Assembly (NCBI GenBank): GCA_947579605.1
Contig: OX388305.1
Span: 32,191,542 to 32,255,541 of the forward strand
Length of the DNA: 64,000 nucleotides
Reading direction: 5' to 3'
DNA from: Athripsodes cinereus
Lineage: Eukaryota > Arthropoda > Insecta > Trichoptera > Leptoceridae
Part shown: positions 60,201-64,000 of the stretch, one piece after another
How positions within the stretch are numbered: position 1 is the stretch's first letter
How the letters are laid out: each line of letters begins with the position of its first letter
Position numbers and translations under genes: made by a program
The notes under the pieces: model-generated
The model's database searches: none
What the model saw: the letters and a program-made list of their open reading frames with translations, nothing else
Told to the model about the DNA's origin: nothing

Positions 60201-63200
60201 TAGGAAACGAGAGAACAGTATACCAGGTTATGACTGACAAGTAGACGAATGTGTGTATTTGTGTTGTTTATCCACGAGATATTGAAAGTTTTATAGTGAC
60301 ATCAAAAGGAGAAAAAATTGCGACCAATAAGGTAAACGATACAATCGGAAGAATAATCGCGAATAAAAAGACATTTATCACAGCCAAGAGGTTGTTGCAC
60401 TCTGCTATCGTAGTGCCAACACTTATGTATGGAAATGCGACGTGGACATGGTTAAAGAGGGATGAATGCGTTATAAATGCAGTAGACATAAGATCCTTGA
60501 GAAGGATTGTGATAAAAGTACGAAAGATCGTGTGCGTAACAGAAACGATACGATAACAGTGTATAAAATTACAAAATTAAACAACTAAGTGTTACAGCAT
60601 TATCATATTCTATAGGTAATCAATCATATAATTTATATATTTAAATTTATACCATTTATAAATCAAACATGATGAATGTTTGTTTATGGCAACATACCTA
60701 TCTAATATTGTTTCTTAATCAATAAAATTACTAAGTTCCCATTCATCCGGCATATAAAAAAACTGTTCAATGAAAAATATTATATCATTATAATCACCTT
60801 TAAACATTCTTTAAAATGTAACGAGACCTTAGAAGGTAATTAACATTGCTGAGATTAAATCGTACATCCTTTACAGGTTGCAATAAGAAGTTTGATTATC
60901 AAGTAACATAATATATACAACGACTAAATGATTATTTTTATTACATATCAATTAAATTGCAGCTATGTTTACTATGATATATTATTATGTCGGATGTGCG
61001 GCCATTTACTAAACTTGTATACGATTATTAACATTGTATATGATTTTAATATGTCTTATCTGAAGTACAAATAATGGATGTCCTGTGTAAGTAAATAATT
61101 AGCACCCGAATATTGTTTTAAAATATAAATTAACAGGCATAAAACAATCGCTTTTATTGTTAGTATTTTGTTAGCAGTTAAACAAACATAACGTGTTAAA
61201 TCTTTAGATATTATTTAAGTTATTCAGTCTGTCCCTGAATGGTGAAAAGATTTTTTTTTGTCATCTAATCAATTGTTTATTTTATAGTTTAGAAGAGTTA
61301 AATGTGTCCAGTAATGAGTTATGTCGCCTTCCGGAGCAGATTCAGCAGTTGCCCTCGTTGAAGTTTCTGGATGTCTCCCATAATAGATTACAAAAGCTTC
61401 CTGTTTTCCTCACAAACGTGGAAATGAGAACTCTAGGGTTATTGGTAAGTTTATTTTATTTTATATATACATATATTTACTAAACTATACTATTTCCTCA
61501 CAACGCATTCCAAGTGGGGTAAGCAGAGAGAACGGAACGCCATATAAACCTATTTCTACATATTTCTTTCGCTTCCTCTACATTCATACAACCTCTCATG
61601 TACGCACGTCGATTTTTTTTAGATATTAGTATTTTTATTAGATTTTGGTAATATTTAATTATTCTCAGACTTTTAATAATATGTATTGTTTTATAGGATA
61701 TCCATGCAGCCAAAATAGAAGGTGCTAAGAATAACAATATAAACCACAATGGATCATATAATGGGAATAACTTAAATCTAGATGAACCCAAATCCTTAAG
61801 CAGAATTAACCTACGCGATAATCAGCTGAAAGGAAGTATCATCCTAGGAAACTATGGGGTAAGCAGCTTTCGTTATTTCTGCTATCTACTAATAATGCTA
61901 TTTTACTAAGTGATTTGTAAATAACGAAATATCTGAAATATATTATTCAGTGGCAGATACAACAAGAGGAAAACATTAGATGCATGCTTTAGTTTCTTTT
62001 TATATTCAAGTATTTGAGCACTCTTCAATAATTACATTCTTACCAATCTCCTATTTAGTCAGAATCCACTACTAGTGCCGCTCATGTAGATGATTTACCT
62101 AAACATATTATCAAATTGCACAATTTTTTTCAGAATCTCACACAACTCGATGTAAGTGAGAATAATATTGAAAAACTAGATCTTGGTGCTTTGGATAACT
62201 TGGAAGTGGTACAATGTACAAAAAATAATCTTCAAGAAATATTTCTAAATGGAAGGTGCTTGACGTCTCTTGTAGCAGATTTTAATAGTAAGTACATATC
62301 AATCAAAACAGTAGAGTCATTAGTAATTTAATCAAACAATTTAAATACATTTCAATAATTCGACAGTTAATTCAATAAGTGGTTTTTAATTTCAGAAATA
62401 GAAGCGCTTCATGTTAAACCAACACCATCCAGACTACAACACATGGACTTGTCTCACAATGAAATGGAGTCTCTACCAGATTGGATCGGTGGTTGCCATG
62501 AGTTGAGAGTTTTATTCGCAACTCACAACAAACTAACAAATCTTCCTGAACATTTATTTTGTAGTGAATTGAGTTCCTTACACACATTACGACTAGGATA
62601 TAATAAACTCCATTCACTTCCTTCAGTCCCAAGACTTAGGATACCTCTGCAAGAACTTTTTCTTCAAAATAATTGTTTACACAATTTACCAACGAATTTT
62701 TTCGCGGCGTGTGATCAACTAAAATCATTGAATTTATCTAATAACCGTTTGTCACAGTTGCCTAAAATCGCAGAACCACTGGAAATAGAAAAATTATACC
62801 TAAGTGCAAATTGCTTAAATGACAATGTAATGGAAACATTGCGGAGTTGTCATTGTTTACGGATTCTTCATCTTGCGTATAACTGTTTAACCATTCTTCC
62901 AGAACACTGTGTTTCATCTTGGTCTGAGCTGGAAGAGTTGGTCTTATCAGGAAACAGTATACAGCGTCTACCAGATAATCTCGCGGGTCTTCAACATCTA
63001 CGAGTGTTAAGAGTTCATTCTAACAGACTGCACACTACTCCAACATTTGCGTATAATTCTTCATTAAAAGTATTAGATTTGGCCCACAATGAATTAGATG
63101 CTATTAATTTGGTTACTCTCGTACCAAAACAACTACAATTTTTAGATTTATCATGTAATTTAAAGTTGAGAGTCGATCCTAAACAATTGAATATGTGTAG

Positions 63201-64000
63201 ATCGCAAAGACCAATGAGTTTAGTTGATGTTTCCGGACAAAACAGACATACATTACCAACACAGTCTTGGTCAAATTATGACAGTGGAGAAGGAGGTATA
63301 GAACCTCCATGGAAAGTAGGTTTTTCAGAAACTACGGGAAACAGGTCTCAATTATGTGTTACACAGCTCAGACTCCCTACTTTCTGCAATGTAGAAGGTC
63401 TCTTTGGAATGTTTGATGGAGGTAATGATAGTGAAGTTCCCAATATTTTGTCCAAATCAATACCAAGGATATTATTAGAAGAAAAAGCGGTAAAAGAAAC
63501 TGCTAATGAATATATGAAATACACAATATTATCTGCACACCGAGAACTTAAAGAAAAGGGCCAAAGAAATGGTGCTTGCGTTACAATTTGTCATATATCG
63601 AGGATAAAACCACAACAGGAACTAGGATTCGCCCCAACTCCAAGACGTTACATTCTTCGGGTAGCAAGTGTCGGTGAAGCTACTGCTATATTGTCACGAC
63701 CTGGAGGTCCTATCAAATTAACTCCACAACATTCTTATCAAAGAGTTGGTCATGCTGACAAATATCCTCACATTGTACCTAATCCAGAAATAATACAAGT
63801 TATTTTGCAAGAATCAGATGAGTTTTTAATCCTTGCAAACAAGAGGTTATGGGATGTTATTGATGTCGATTCTGCCATAGAAGAAGTCAGGGCAGAAAAG
63901 AATGTAATATTGGCAGCCAAAAAATTACAAGATCTTGCACAAAGCTATGGTATGGAAGAGAATATATCAATAATGATTCTAAAATTCAACGGTCCTGGAT
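23592..64000 (+). CDS. Phlpp: PHLPP-type protein phosphatase (RA-like, PH, LRR, PP2C); gene span, 3' incomplete
   Basis: The coding exons are 23592-24216, 32188-32396, 42251-42549, 61288-61444, 61697-61858, 62134-62287 and 62396 to beyond 64000. All junctions keep phase, giving more than 1070 residues so far. Domains: a Ras-association-like region at residues about 67-164 (from GWVRIYAG); a PH domain at about 184-277 ending in the conserved tryptophan of LWFSWIKE; leucine-rich repeats from about 285 to 800 (LEELNVSSNELCRLPEQI, LQHMDLSHNEMESLPDWI); and a PP2C phosphatase domain from about 850 (SQLCVTQLRLPTFCNVEGLF, GMFDGG). PHLPP proteins dephosphorylate the hydrophobic motif of AKT and related kinases at membranes. 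The domain order is diagnostic. Introns 1-3 are very long and repeat-filled. A candidate alternative first exon is at 41598. The stop codon is outside the window. Confidence 0.93.
24810..25162 (+). mobile_element. LINE family A 3' fragment with 14-bp target duplication
   Basis: The frame reads MSGCKKSVVDRTRVSKLRWF, RGHPRTTWL (an RKSVMKRGHP variant), then NRRACMRNCMNVEEAKEVCK, ended by a premature stop after KDR. The 3' end is gcgtgagggtatagtata. ggaaagaataaaaa flanks it at 24796-24809 and 25163-25176, defining the insertion precisely. Confidence 0.88.
25223..25455 (-). mobile_element. RTE-like non-LTR retrotransposon 3' end (family B)
   Basis: The minus strand encodes VEWRPREDKRSRGIPPTRWS, DDIRRIAGDWLQKAQRKTEM and PGDIWGRLMFSSGQE followed by a stop. 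I recognise this as the C terminus of an element abundant in moths and butterflies. An in-frame stop and a shift interrupt the part before VEWRPRE. Confidence 0.85.
26080..27395. mobile_element. hAT-like element copy 2 with internal 214-bp tandem array
   Basis: The termini are TAGGGTTGCCA and TGGCAACCCTA. Flanks ctcatagt (26072-26079) and ctcatagc (27396-27403) match at 7 of 8. On the minus strand two short frames (26560-26787, with IYLHFCSHLLNLFNKAVKCL; and 26209-26394) may be transposase remnants, but I cannot prove it. The right third is a tandem repeat, listed separately. It lies in PHLPP intron 1. Confidence 0.8.
26730..27370. repeat. 214-bp tandem repeat, about three units
   Basis: The anchor 'aaactaatcgataaatttcg' occurs at 26791, 27005 and 27219, exactly 214 bp apart. 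Units one and two end alike ('caatacttttaaatttaata'). The third runs into the right terminus of the hAT-like element. Units differ at only a few positions by eye. Confidence 0.93.
27778..28025 (-). repeat. Repeat family R copy 2 (uninterrupted)
   Basis: This is the reverse-oriented relative of 22083-22512: gaagtgacactggtgttcag, aggtatcactgaggaacaat, gtgtaaaatagttgtgaaag. It shows the arrangement without the LINE fragment. Confidence 0.8.
28290..28555 (+). mobile_element. tRNA-derived SINE-2, long copy
   Basis: The head contains gaccggtgtggcgcggaggc (A-box region) and GGGTTCGATTCCCGGCC (B box). The body reads ttcaaattgttctgggtctg, then gtacccataatacaagattc and tgtgtgaattgtctatacgt. A reverse copy is at 34498-34735. 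Confidence 0.85.
29205..29472 (-). mobile_element. LINE family A 3' end with 110-bp tandem duplication
   Basis: On the plus strand it starts ccctcacgccgcattccaag, the reverse of the family 3' end. 'tacggaacggcatattaccc' occurs at 29251 and again at 29361, and the unit through 'ctccagtatccagc' is duplicated with few differences. The frame is degenerate. Confidence 0.8.
29746..30223. mobile_element. 478-bp MITE with CAGTGGCGTAACTATA termini
   Basis: The left end CAGTGGCGTAACTATAG and the right end TATAGTTACGCCACTG are inverted. Flanks acttatgc and acttctac match at 6 of 8, compatible with an aged hAT duplication. The interior has 'ggggaaccaccggtcccccc' near the left. Confidence 0.8.
31309..31712 (+). 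mobile_element. LINE family A 3' fragment, open 125-codon frame
   Basis: The frame reads MVGKTLRDRVKNEDIRRMSG, KLRWFGHVERMNEVRMTKRI, RRRPRTTWLDHVDQIVKDGR and NRRACMRNCMNVEEAKEVCK, ending SAYPTWDTA, then gagggtatagtatagatagt. It is very close to the copy at 20775-21287. It is 5' truncated and lies in PHLPP intron 1. Confidence 0.88.
31741..31922. mobile_element. Palindromic MITE family P, intact copy
   Basis: Two arms of about 75-80 bp (cattttagcgttacgttttcg ... gcgacgttgcgaaaaagtgt type) are inverted around a short centre 'ttacacaatacttgtgtatt'. The outer ends are cctagt and actagg. The same arms frame the nested element at 4529-5142. Confidence 0.85.
32188..32396 (+). CDS. Phlpp: PHLPP coding exon 2 (PH domain, second part)
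   Basis: The acceptor is 'tttattttcag' and the donor 'gtgagt'. Phase is 1 in and 0 out. It encodes residues 209-278: GSLDGPPEVMELGGGEVELR, then a proline run (LTPPPPPPSQ) in a loop, DRHIFLGFDHYWERNLWFSW and IKE. GC content is much higher than in the flanking intron, as expected for a conserved exon. Confidence 0.93.
32480..32903. mobile_element. Repeat family G copy 2
   Basis: This is the partner of 3453-3826, with about 50 bp extra in the middle (atcagccgctatagacagta). The ends are tggggaac and gttccaca. Both copies keep a TGACGTCA-type palindrome in the same place. Confidence 0.75.
33330..33620. repeat. Repeat family S copy
   Basis: Shared blocks with 27450-27690 and 36755-37090 include 'cggcaaagaatngttt', 'catcctgaat' and the ending 'ggctaccc..tttgtggaatataccatgatg'. 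The ending 'ggctaccccacttgtgggatatgcc' also appears alone at 43805, 46095 (reverse) and 53440 (reverse). Type unknown; probably a retroelement 3' region. Confidence 0.55.
34128..34484. mobile_element. MITE with 105-bp inverted termini
   Basis: aactttcgcagtttagcggc, then cccacccgttgtcgagtac, opens the left arm. Its reverse complement closes the right arm (34379-34484). The arms match closely to 'gttgccatatggagaatta'. A third partial copy of the 'cggccccacccg.tgtcgagta' block lies near the centre in direct orientation. Confidence 0.85.
34498..34735 (-). mobile_element. tRNA-derived SINE-2, reverse copy
   Basis: On the plus strand it runs from ttcacacacatcgagctagt through cagacccaggacaatttgaa and the inverted B box ggaatcgaacccgag to cgccacaccggccgac. 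The head region has a few changes relative to 28290. Confidence 0.85.
35282..35870. mobile_element. MITE of 589 bp with perfect 30-bp inverted termini
   Basis: The left terminus cggtagttacatggcaatag, then gttgtatctc, is exactly mirrored by gagatacaacctattgccat, then gtaactaccg. An insertion of 155 bp flanked by a 15-bp duplication lies inside (35396-35550). Confidence 0.9.
35396..35550. mobile_element. 155-bp palindromic insertion inside a MITE
   Basis: gatatgtctctttat occurs at 35381-35395 and 35551-35565 and brackets the insert. Within it, 'aacaggtgttttattctact' plus aaagatt is mirrored by aatctttagtagaataaaac plus acctgtt, a strong hairpin with a loop of about 45 nt. A short match (ataatctttagtagaa) is also at 52325. 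Confidence 0.75.
36868..36985 (+). mobile_element. SINE-1, 5'-truncated copy
   Basis: It starts in the tRNA-like head at 'tcccaggtgccgccaaactc' and continues through the body and the A-rich tail (ttattaaaaaaaaaa). It interrupts a repeat family S copy that resumes after it (catgcagctgacctaatagc). Confidence 0.8.
39157..39707 (+). mobile_element. RTE/BovB-like non-LTR retrotransposon 3' end (family C)
   Basis: After a one-base frameshift near 39270 the frame is open to the stop: TYGCEAWTMTANSAEMLDRF, ERRVLRKILGPVNDGEAWRI, RLNRLRWAGHVQRMPSSRVP, RRVGRPRLRWEDEVKKDANH, ADRRSWRRKLTEAKARYEL. The preceding frame encodes VHRKTKITLYKTII, the usual lead-in. A GAAGAA-rich tail follows the stop. It is much more GC-rich than the surroundings. 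Confidence 0.9.
41090..41597 (+). promoter_or_regulatory. Possible internal PHLPP promoter
   Basis: The interval before the candidate alternative exon includes a GC-richer patch at 41130-41225 (cacgtttccgcccagtttac, taatccgccggttgttgtgc) unlike the surrounding intron. No TATA box or initiator can be assigned. This is inference from position only. Confidence 0.25.
41598..41756 (+). CDS. Phlpp: Candidate alternative first exon of PHLPP
   Basis: ATG at 41598 opens 53 codons: MFVSVGVCTMHVKQHNINNK, MKSKVTFVEKDDDSSIMSEL, ELDSLESESVFNK. It then reaches AAG|gtctaa, a GT donor leaving phase 0. PHLPP exon 3 (42251) begins in phase 0, so the splice is in frame. Base composition is clearly coding-like (GC-rich third positions, acidic/serine-rich peptide) against an AT-rich intron. 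An in-frame TGA at 41592-41594 lies just upstream and no good acceptor precedes the ATG, so it is best explained as a first exon. It would make a protein starting directly before the LRRs, without the RA-like and PH domains. If it is not spliced, the frame stops two codons later. The donor is weak, and Met10 or Met21 could also be the start. Confidence 0.55.
42251..42549 (+). CDS. Phlpp: PHLPP coding exon 3 (start of LRR region)
   Basis: The acceptor is 'tttttttcgcag' and the donor 'gtaagt'. Phase is 0 in and 2 out. It encodes residues 279-377: ATQHASNSHRLDISKAGFKE, LPDEVLFNEELQEFLAGSNR, then LINLKIVDLSENILKKFPDV and SLKILNLNRNQIRKLPPGL, at least three leucine-rich repeats of the LxxLxLxxN type. 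It is shared by the long and the candidate short isoform. Confidence 0.93.
43008..43144. mobile_element. 137-bp hAT MITE (TAGTGATGTAACGAAT family), perfect 8-bp duplication
   Basis: The ends are TAGTGACGTAACGAATATTC and, inverted, TAGTGATATAAGGAATGTGC. atagatac flanks both sides (43000-43007, 43145-43152). It is an internally deleted relative of 48278-49224, sharing 'aatattattttggtaataaa' and 'gtatcggatattcggtaaaa'. Confidence 0.9.
43632..43762 (-). mobile_element. Fragment of the TAGTGATGTAACG hAT family
   Basis: In reverse it matches internal parts of 48278-49224: 'aaaatggtataggaatttga', 'ctcctcggttttcttgaaga' and 'tatccggtacttttacc'. No ends are preserved. Confidence 0.7.
44995..45028. 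repeat. 15-bp stem hairpin in a GC-rich patch
   Basis: GGTGCTAGCCGGTGT pairs with ACACCGGCCAGCACC (14 of 15) across a 4-nt loop of A. The following 60 bases (agacgggagccgagagagaa...) are also GC-rich. It may be a terminal structure of an unidentified retroelement. Confidence 0.75.
46072..46140. repeat. TAC microsatellite abutting a retroelement 3' end
   Basis: About seven TAC units are followed by ataccatcacggcatatccc and acaagtggggtagcc, a reverse-oriented 3' end like the endings of repeat family S. Short tandem tails of this sort are typical of non-LTR insertions. Confidence 0.65.
46591..46787. mobile_element. 197-bp MITE with about 37-bp inverted termini
   Basis: ccccagttccacacatcagc, then aagtcgaaattttcg, is mirrored by cgaatttcatttcgacttgt, then tgagctgtggaactggac. 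No clear target duplication was seen. Confidence 0.75.
47032..47266. mobile_element. Palindromic element (235 bp)
   Basis: The left arm gcaggtgatacacatcttac, gattgaatcatatctat is inverted at the right as atagatacgattcaatcgca, agatatgcatcacttgc. The central part is AT-rich. Confidence 0.75.
48278..49224. mobile_element. hAT element (TAGTGATGTAACGAAT ends) carrying a LINE, perfect 8-bp duplication
   Basis: The termini TAGTGATGTAACGAAT and ATTCGTTACATCACTA are perfectly inverted. gtagggac flanks both sides (48270-48277, 49225-49232). A minus-strand LINE fragment is inserted at 48442-49019. Without it the hAT remnant would be about 360 bp and non-coding. Confidence 0.92.
48442..49019 (-). mobile_element. 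RTE/BovB-like LINE fragment with reverse transcriptase motif (family D)
   Basis: The minus strand starts with QGIRQGDSLSPFLFN, the conserved RT motif just before the catalytic loop. It then skips to YNEVREQTNKASVVAGNLKS, and after a frameshift YGVETRADTVRTKNLLRTSE, MKTLHAIAGKTLRDRIRNTE, FWRDHVDRMAENRIVHIAPK, RPRERPPKR. The 3' end is a GAAGAAGAA tail. agaaaaggt flanks the insertion (48433-48441, 49020-49028). The catalytic F/YADD box is absent, so an internal deletion has occurred. Confidence 0.88.
49247..49433 (-). mobile_element. SINE-1, full-length reverse copy
   Basis: Plus-strand order is T/A-run, agatatatctgggtttttgc, acaaccttatacacctttca, cgtgaaaggggaatttgccg, gggatcgaaccacgg (inverted B box), cctccaggctaccgacgaac. 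It lies 22 bp from the hAT element. Confidence 0.85.
50043..50670 (-). mobile_element. Non-LTR retrotransposon 3' end (family E), one frameshift
   Basis: The minus strand encodes VREFVYLGSRINQDGRSKSE, AFVWSILLYVCETWTISKRE, MWCYRRMLKIHWSEHV, then after a frameshift QRANWIGHNIRHPGLLIAIA, EGTNGRGRPRDAYMDQLKRD, NREEWRNKSKLVADQSNRL and stop. VYLGS and WIGH.LRH..LL are hallmarks of the tail of this LINE type. Two tandem 3' ends of the same family are at 59748-59978. Confidence 0.88.
52154..52271. mobile_element. 118-bp palindromic MITE, TAG duplication
   Basis: TGGCCGGTTTCAATAACCTA, then tctatccg...actgtcgattgaaatct, is mirrored by agatttcaatcgacagtagc, then ggatagatagattattgaaaccggcca. tag flanks both sides (52151-52153, 52272-52274). 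It lies in intron 3. Confidence 0.85.
54202..54500. mobile_element. tRNA-like SINE in inverted duplication
   Basis: Two head-to-head copies of a tRNA-like segment (tagcttaattggac A box) are present. The minus-strand copy at 54202-54256 keeps a B box (GGTTCAAGTCC). The plus-strand copy continues past the arm into gttataatggtagtgtttct and a second B-box-like ggtccgattcccgc at about 54464-54477, followed by cataacccccccccatcagt. This looks like the SINE's normal layout on the right and a truncated one on the left. Confidence 0.75.
54224..54421. repeat. Perfect 93-bp inverted repeat, 12-nt loop
   Basis: 54224-54316 is the exact reverse complement of 54329-54421, checked base by base. The loop is gtgtacctacag. 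Because of the palindrome, both strands show the same open frame, which is not a gene. A transcript would fold to a near-perfect 93-bp duplex. Confidence 0.95.
56041..56180 (-). mobile_element. LINE family A 3' fragment with 11-bp target duplication
   Basis: The plus strand starts near ccctcacgccgtatcccaat, and the coding tail for NRRACMRN-type sequence is on the minus strand. aaaattaaatt flanks it at 56030-56040 and 56181-56191. Confidence 0.85.
56220..58015 (-). pseudogene. Degenerate transposase-like gene (probably DUF7869-type family)
   Basis: Reading the minus strand from 58015, pieces of one protein appear in changing frames: MSNIYEVRPHDFEVDGSLRE, a cysteine-rich piece (QKNCCKVDAKTCVKY), NRGGRKAFYIESDLRMSRNI, EEQIEKFPKVESHYCR, MVGKTKAQQDSATQCATFDM, NKRRLLVYNFTIYDMSSDEC, KKIYLFADDCSGQNKNSIIA, SVPCHGQSEGDSVHSAINYS, and a C-terminal part near 56220-56500 (KFSFKTSDGETNYRSISLNR). 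FPxxxSHYCR, FTWHEG and FADDCSGQNKN are signatures I know from an arthropod/cnidarian multi-copy protein family with an RNase H-like (DDE-type) fold. The family name is from memory. Frameshifts and stops make this copy non-functional. The longest intact piece is 56541-56963. Confidence 0.7.
59424..60068. mobile_element. MITE with 29-bp inverted termini, carrying a LINE insertion
   Basis: GATGTTCACATTTGGCGAAT, then attgccagg, is mirrored by cctggcgatattcgccaaat, then gtgaacacc. The interior contains 'aaatggcggacgtcgag' and 'gcgcaaatctacgcatgcgc'. A family E LINE fragment is inserted at 59748-59978. Confidence 0.8.
59748..59978 (+). mobile_element. Two tandem LINE family E 3' ends, 113-bp period
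   Basis: Each unit encodes MNCGSYVELKRLAENRDEWR, then RKTKLVADQSN. The second ends GL and stop, followed by taactcattatatatat. The 10-mer atcttttgag occurs before the first unit (59738-59747), between the units (59851-59860) and after the second (59979-59988). Confidence 0.88.
60160..60550 (+). mobile_element. LINE family A fragment (region upstream of the usual 3' end)
   Basis: The frame contains KTEILVFEIGNERTVYQVMT, a shift, then RLLHSAIVVPTLMYGNATWT, WLKRDECVINAVDIRSLRRI. It matches the N-terminal part of the 20775-21287 copy (ILVPSLTYASETWTWLKKDE). It ends before the MVGKTLRDR core, unlike all other copies. Confidence 0.8.
61288..61444 (+). CDS. Phlpp: PHLPP coding exon 4 (LRR)
   Basis: The acceptor is 'attttatag' and the donor 'gtaagt'. 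It completes Asp378 from exon 3 and encodes to residue 430: LEELNVSSNELCRLPEQIQQ, LPSLKFLDVSHNRLQKLPVF, MRTLGLL. It contains two clear leucine-rich repeats. Phase is 2 in and 0 out. Confidence 0.94.
61492..61620 (-). mobile_element. LINE family A 3' fragment in PHLPP intron 4
   Basis: The plus strand reads cctcacaacgcattccaagt, then ggggtaagcagagagaacgg; the minus strand encodes NRRAYMRGCMNVEEAKEICR. It occupies about half of the 252-bp intron between exons 4 and 5. Confidence 0.85.
61697..61858 (+). CDS. Phlpp: PHLPP coding exon 5
   Basis: The acceptor is 'gttttatag' and the donor 'gtaagc'. It is in phase 0 at both ends and encodes residues 431-484: DIHAAKIEGAKNNNINHNGS (Asn-rich), then a leucine-rich repeat SLSRINLRDNQLKGSIILGN. 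As a phase-0 cassette it could be skipped without breaking the frame. Confidence 0.92.
62134..62287 (+). CDS. Phlpp: PHLPP coding exon 6 (LRR)
   Basis: The acceptor is 'ttttttcag' and the donor 'gtaagt'. Phase is 0 in and 1 out. It encodes residues 485-535: NLTQLDVSENNIEKLDLGAL, DNLEVVQCTKNNLQEIFLNG, RCLTSLVADFN. Confidence 0.94.
62396..64000 (+). CDS. Phlpp: PHLPP coding exon 7 (LRRs and PP2C domain), runs off the window
   Basis: The acceptor is 'tttttaatttcag' and it enters in phase 1, completing Lys536. The frame is open for 534 further codons to the window end. About ten leucine-rich repeats come first (LQHMDLSHNEMESLPDWIGG, LKSLNLSNNRLSQLPKIAEP, LEELVLSGNSIQRLPDNLAG). The PP2C domain follows: SQLCVTQLRLPTFCNVEGLF, GMFDGG with Asp876, KGQRNGACVTICHI, YILRVASVGEATAILSRPGG, DEFLILANKRLWDVIDVDSA and AAKKLQDLAQSYGMEENISI. 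The usual PP2C 'SDG(L/I)WD' is NKRLWD here (residues 1017-1022). The end of the domain and the C terminus lie outside. Confidence 0.94.

Larger units (their letters stand above)
42550..61287. other. PHLPP intron 3 (18.7 kb), repeat-filled
   Basis: No additional PHLPP exon was recognised. Stretches without named features: 43770-44990, 45100-46070, 47270-48270, 51160-52150, 52960-54080, 54520-56030, 58015-59420 and 60550-61287. These contain AT-rich sequence, retroelement 3' tails (42585-42700, 46265-46520, 49665-49820, 50945-51160, 52770-52960), a GA run at about 43830-43847, and unexplained short frames. Confidence 0.6.

Overview
This window comes from an AT-rich, repeat-dense insect nuclear genome, most likely a moth or butterfly (Lepidoptera). 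The evidence is spliced genes with long introns and canonical GT-AG sites, many non-LTR retrotransposon 3' ends, tRNA-derived SINEs, hAT-type and palindromic MITEs, and the recurrent 'taggtacctac' and 'gaagagatcgc...gcgataaactcgccc' motifs that I associate with lepidopteran repeats. The order-level call is inference from repeat style. There is a 200-base assembly gap at 1674-1873.

Three host genes can be supported. (1) A first coding exon of a THAP zinc-finger protein lies on the minus strand at 5672-5748; its later exons are not recognised. (2) Divergent to it, a BTB/BACK protein of the BTBD1/2/3/6 type is spread over six coding exons on the plus strand, 6204-15522 (447 codons). The two genes probably share the short, locally GC-richer interval at about 5749-6180. 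(3) A PHLPP-type protein phosphatase (Ras-association-like region, PH domain, leucine-rich repeats, PP2C domain) runs on the plus strand from 23592 to beyond the window end, in seven coding exons with introns of 8.0, 9.9 and 18.7 kb. Its last visible exon (62396-64000) is open to the window edge and carries most of the LRRs and the PP2C domain. A candidate alternative first exon at 41598-41756 is in phase with PHLPP exon 3 and would give an isoform without the PH domain.

The rest is mostly transposable-element debris. At least six kinds of non-LTR element are present, nearly always as 3' ends. One family (peptide core MVGKTLRDRV) has left about ten fragments, several with clear target-site duplications. 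There are two main SINE families plus a third tRNA-like one in a perfect 93-bp inverted repeat at 54224-54421. hAT-like elements with 8-bp target duplications occur at 13254, 16339, 26080, 43008 and 48278. Many palindromic MITEs are present, and several are hosts for later insertions, so a relative insertion order can be read directly. A degenerate minus-strand pseudogene at 56220-58015 belongs to a transposase-like arthropod family.

No CRISPR array, operon, rRNA gene or convincing functional tRNA gene was seen, and nothing bacterial. The most notable items are the PHLPP alternative exon, the THAP/BTB head-to-head pair, the unusual residues in the PHLPP catalytic domain, the perfect SINE palindrome, and the well-resolved nested insertions.
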